Below, one piece after another: positions 61,830 through 64,000 of a DNA stretch of 64,000 nt; within the stretch, counting starts at the first letter, position 1; each line of letters starts with the position of its first letter. The DNA is taken from IMG/VR virus record IMGVR_UViG_3300029448_000013, positions 1-64,000 of that record. The stretch is one strand, 5' to 3'. The translations under genes and the position numbers were made by a program. This stretch comes from a virus. The notes under the pieces were generated by a model, which searched no databases, was not told where the DNA came from, and was given only the letters and a program-made list of their open reading frames with translations.

Positions 61830-62463
61830 GTAAATCACACTCCACCAATGCTCGTAGAACCAAGAAGTCCTTAGCGGGATTTCGGGGAGCATGGAGATTC
61901 GGGGGTTTCCGAATAATTAGAAGGAAAGATACTAGGGTTGTAACAGAAACAACAAACGTCAAATCTAGCGAAGAGACTAGTAGTTGTGAAAAACGAGTTC
62001 GTTCGATAAGGCTTGGTTCACTGTACTCATTTGAGAAGCGGTGTGTTAAATTCCAAGTCGTGGAACAATTGAATGGCTTTGCGCTATAAAAAATAAAGCA
62101 GGTTAATTCGGTTACATAATCAATAAATTGGCTTAGTGTTCTACCACTGAGCAGTTCCCTACCCGTAGGTAAAGGCATAGGACTGACCTTCTTCCCCCCT
62201 CCCATTCAAACATCGGTTTACTGTGGTAAAAAATGCAAATCAATAGCAGTGTTGAGACTCATCTCCCTCATGCATTTTTCCGATAACACACTCACAGCCT
62301 TCACTCACACTGTTGGCAAGAGCAGAGTTTGCTGCGAATAAAAAAGGTGAAGCACCTCGAAAGAGATATGATGTTGGGCAAAAACATTGTTAGCAACAAA
62401 GGGCTGTGGTGGCTCTCACCTTTCTCTGCAATTACATTCAATTAACAATAGGAGACAATTAAA
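61830..62463. other. 634-base region without a supported gene; structured-RNA candidate
   Basis: No frame with acceptable start and ribosome site. Higher GC than its surroundings at 61870-62090. Hairpins: ATTCGG-GGGTTT-CCGAAT (about 61893-61910), GCTTAGTG...CACTGAGC (about 62133-62154, one G-U pair), a long-range pair AAAAAATGCA (62228-62237)/TGCATTTTT (62271-62279), and AGGTG-AAG-CACCT (about 62346-62358). May hold a non-coding RNA, a long leader for the next gene, or transferred sequence. Confidence 0.35.
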
Positions 62464-63036
62464 ATGAACATATTTACTTTAGACCAAAGCCCAAGAAAGA
62501 GTGCCGAACTAATGTTGGACAAGCATGTAGTCAAGATGCCGACTGAAAGTTTGCAGATGCTTTTCACAATAGTTGACTATCTAGGTTTGGAAGCAGGTTG
62601 GAAGCCTGTGATGTTGAATCACCCATCTACTATTTGGGCGAGAGAAACAAGACAGAACTTTCAATGGTTGCGTGAACATACCTATGCACTGTGCAGGGAG
62701 TATACTCACAGGTATGGTAGGATTCACAAGGTCGAAGTTCTGATGAACAGATATTCGACACAGATGGATGAGGCCGAGATGCTTCTTCCTGATGATGGTC
62801 TAACACCATTCGCTATTGCTATCTCTCCACACATGGAGTGTAGAAAGACAGATGGTTTCGATGACATGTCAACAATCGAAAAGTATAGGCAATACTATCT
62901 TGATGACAAATGGAGATTTGCTCATTGGACAAAGAGAGAGAAACCTGATTGGTGGCCGCTTGACCATCATTCAGTTAAGTCAAGAGAGTTTGACAAAACA
63001 AGCAATGCTTTTCTGAAGCAGTTGGGATTGATATGA
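62464..63036 (+). CDS. conserved marine-virus protein, possible pyrimidine-dimer glycosylase relative (190 aa)
   Basis: Begins MNIFTLDQSPRKSAELMLDK, then HVVKMPTESLQMLF, NHPSTIWARETRQNFQWLRE, YRYGR-type motif EYTHRYGRIHKVE, and ends with a WWPLDHHSVKSREF region. The 'MNIFxLDxxPxxxAxxxxDKHVVKM' beginning is a family I recall from many marine phages, sometimes linked with pyrimidine-dimer DNA glycosylases; that link is not certain. AGGAGACAATTAAA precedes the ATG. Confidence 0.6.
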   Translation: MNIFTLDQSPRKSAELMLDKHVVKMPTESLQMLFTIVDYLGLEAGWKPVMLNHPSTIWARETRQNFQWLREHTYALCREYTHRYGRIHKVEVLMNRYSTQMDEAEMLLPDDGLTPFAIAISPHMECRKTDGFDDMSTIEKYRQYYLDDKWRFAHWTKREKPDWWPLDHHSVKSREFDKTSNAFLKQLGLI

Positions 63037-63203
63037 GAATAATTAGAGTAATTAGAAAAGAAGAAACATGTAATGTTTGTGATGACACAGGAACGGCAGT
63101 TTTACAAACCGCAGATGGTGAGAAAGAACCTGTCCCTTGTCTGTGTCTGTGTGAACCTGACTATGACGAGTGGTTAGCACTGCATGGAATTGAAGAAGAA
63201 TGA
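63033..63203 (+). CDS. zinc-binding mini-protein (56 aa)
   Basis: The ATG overlaps the previous stop (ATGA). Reads MRIIRVIRKEETCNVCDDTG, then EKEPVPCLCLCEPDYDEWLA. CxxC plus CxCxC Cys clusters suggest a zinc finger resembling half of a DnaJ-type CxxCxGxG module. The stop overlaps the next ATG. Supported by coupling on both sides. Confidence 0.65.
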   Translation: MRIIRVIRKEETCNVCDDTGTAVLQTADGEKEPVPCLCLCEPDYDEWLALHGIEEE

Positions 63204-63490
63204 AAGGCTACATCCGATTTACTAACGGCATTGTATCTATTGAAGAGATGCAAGCATTTACTTGGAGACCGTTAGATGAGGATGACCCTTTGATGGGTAG
63301 ATTCAGGAATAGAGAACACGAACACATTGAGCGTTTCTTTAGTATCCTGATTTTCCTGCGTGGAGGTCAGAAGTTTATGACAGCCACAACTAAGAATAAC
63401 TTGAATGATATGATTAAGAGATTCAAACATAATAATAATGGTGAACAATATGAATATAATAATGAAAATATGGAAGAGAAAAACTCTTGA
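63200..63490 (+). CDS. small unknown protein (96 aa)
   Basis: Reads MKGYIRFTNGIVSIEEMQAF, then DDPLMGRFRNREHEHIERFF, RGGQKFMTATTKNNLNDMIK and an Asn/Glu-rich end. Coupled to the previous gene through ATGA. Its end overlaps the next gene by about 40 bases. No family recognised. Confidence 0.65.
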   Translation: MKGYIRFTNGIVSIEEMQAFTWRPLDEDDPLMGRFRNREHEHIERFFSILIFLRGGQKFMTATTKNNLNDMIKRFKHNNNGEQYEYNNENMEEKNS

Positions 63491-63743
63491 AGATGAGTAT
63501 AACGATTTAACTAATTGTACTCTAGATGTTACTAAGATGTACTACGGTGAAACCTATGAGAGCATCATAAAACTGGCTGGAACGCCGAGCATCAACTTTC
63601 TACTAAGAAAGGAACGTGTGTATCTTGAGATACTAAAGAAGAAGAGAGTAGAAAGAATCTTGATGACAATCGCCAAGTCAATTGGTGGTTTGTTTCAAGC
63701 GTTGATTCCCAAAGACGAATTTAATGGGAGGTATGAAAAATGA
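63450..63743 (+). CDS. small basic protein (97 aa)
   Basis: The ATG at 63450 (GGTGA six bases upstream) gives MNIIMKIWKRKTLEDEYNDL, then GTPSINFLLRKERVYLEILK and ends IPKDEFNGRYEK. Helical, basic. An ATG four codons upstream lacks a ribosome site. Overlaps the next gene by four bases. Function unknown. Confidence 0.62.
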   Translation: MNIIMKIWKRKTLEDEYNDLTNCTLDVTKMYYGETYESIIKLAGTPSINFLLRKERVYLEILKKKRVERILMTIAKSIGGLFQALIPKDEFNGRYEK

Positions 63744-63925
63744 AAGAAGTAATAGAAATAATGAAAATAAAAATGAATGATATGAAAGACGCATTGTTGT
63801 TCGGTAAGAAGCCGGACATCATGAAAGACCCTGCACACTGGCGAAGAGTGTTTTGGAGAGCAGGACATGAAAAGTCTCTAGAAATGTTAGAAGAGACAGA
63901 CAGACAAGGATACCCTTGGAGGTGA
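63740..63925 (+). CDS. small basic protein (61 aa)
   Basis: Reads MKEVIEIMKIKMNDMKDALL, then PDIMKDPAHWRRVFWRAGHE and ends DRQGYPWR. ATGA overlap with the previous gene and a good GGGAGG site upstream. Helical. No family recognised. Confidence 0.62.
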   Translation: MKEVIEIMKIKMNDMKDALLFGKKPDIMKDPAHWRRVFWRAGHEKSLEMLEETDRQGYPWR

Positions 63926-63929
63926 AGAA

Positions 63930-64000
63930 ATGGATATGGTAGAATTTAGATTAGTAAATGACCCGACAATGCCACCGATAATCATAACGATGGATGAGAA
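63930..64000 (+). CDS. start of a gene cut by the right window edge
   Basis: ATG at 63930 with GGAGGTGAAGAA directly upstream, reading MDMVEFRLVNDPTMPPIIIT and continuing open to the last base. Too little sequence to identify. Confidence 0.55.
   Translation, partial: MDMVEFRLVNDPTMPPIIITMDE

Noticed and set aside
61772-62089. plus-strand frame reading ...KSLAGFRGAWRFGG...
   Set aside because: Open for about 100 codons but without any ATG, GTG or TTG start in its first part and without a ribosome site.
62126-62180. tRNA-like string on the minus strand (GCTCAGTGGTAGAAC)
   Set aside because: It resembles a tRNA D-arm, but no matching anticodon stem, T-arm (GGTTCGAATCC) or acceptor stem can be folded; the string is explained by a simple hairpin.
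61777-62205. 142-codon minus-strand frame opposite the MazG-like gene and the following gap
   Set aside because: Overlaps the real plus-strand gene in antisense, has low-plausibility composition and no supporting neighbours.

Overview
This window looks like 64 kb of a tailed double-stranded DNA virus (HK97-fold capsid, long non-contractile tail), most likely a marine archaeal virus. The virus assignment is firm: large terminase, portal, prohead protease-scaffold, major capsid protein, connectors, tail tube, frameshifted tail chaperone, tape measure, distal tail proteins and giant repetitive fibres are all present and ordered. The host is an inference. Ribosome sites are of the GGTGA/GGAGGTGA type. 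Arg codons are mostly AGA/AGG and ATA is common. The ATP-dependent DNA ligase and an Arf/SR-beta-like GTPase fit an archaeal host (for example marine Euryarchaeota), but no host gene proves it. No integrase, attachment site, tRNA or CRISPR array was seen.

Layout. From about 57.2 kb down to base 1 everything is on the minus strand and reads as one long late block. In transcription order: small head-associated genes and a candidate small terminase (57.2-50.9 kb); a 941-residue SAP-like protein, a GNAT protein, large terminase, a LAGLIDADG protein and portal (50.9-43.1 kb); a PAP2 phosphatase and a second cluster of small genes (43.1-38.0 kb); DNA ligase, protease-scaffold with an internal scaffold start, and major capsid protein (37.9-32.8 kb); small capsid or membrane proteins and a GTPase (32.7-30.1 kb); connectors and tail completion (30.0-25.5 kb); tail tube, chaperone with a GGGAAAC -1 frameshift site, and tape measure (25.5-21.3 kb); distal tail, LamG-like and 2343-residue hub protein (21.3-11.0 kb); then two giant fibre genes built from the same repeats (11.0-1 kb, the last one cut by the window edge).

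From 60.85 to 57.67 kb a second minus-strand group of small genes is broken up by four copies of a regulatory block: a palindrome centred on ACCATATGGT flanked by AAAGT/ACTTT arms, then ACCTCATAAGGTGATG at the gene start. A fifth palindrome lies upstream of the late block. From 61.5 kb rightward the genes are on the plus strand (MazG-like protein, a marine-virus family of unknown function, small overlapping genes). An AT-rich, repeat-rich region of about 660 bp separates the two directions and is the best candidate for an origin and divergent promoters.

The most interesting signal is a short tryptophan peptide, roughly M-[S/T/N]-W-x-x-[V/I/L]-[V/I/L/M]-K. It begins about a dozen otherwise unrelated proteins clustered around the terminase, portal and protease genes, with a few more degenerate copies. 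A related peptide (MSWGDIHNLA, MSWDEIRKMA) ends the protease-scaffold protein and a 74-residue coiled-coil protein. My hypothesis is a virion-targeting tag: cargo proteins carry the same helix the scaffold uses in the procapsid, similar in principle to the capsid-targeting sequence of phage T4 internal proteins but unrelated in sequence.
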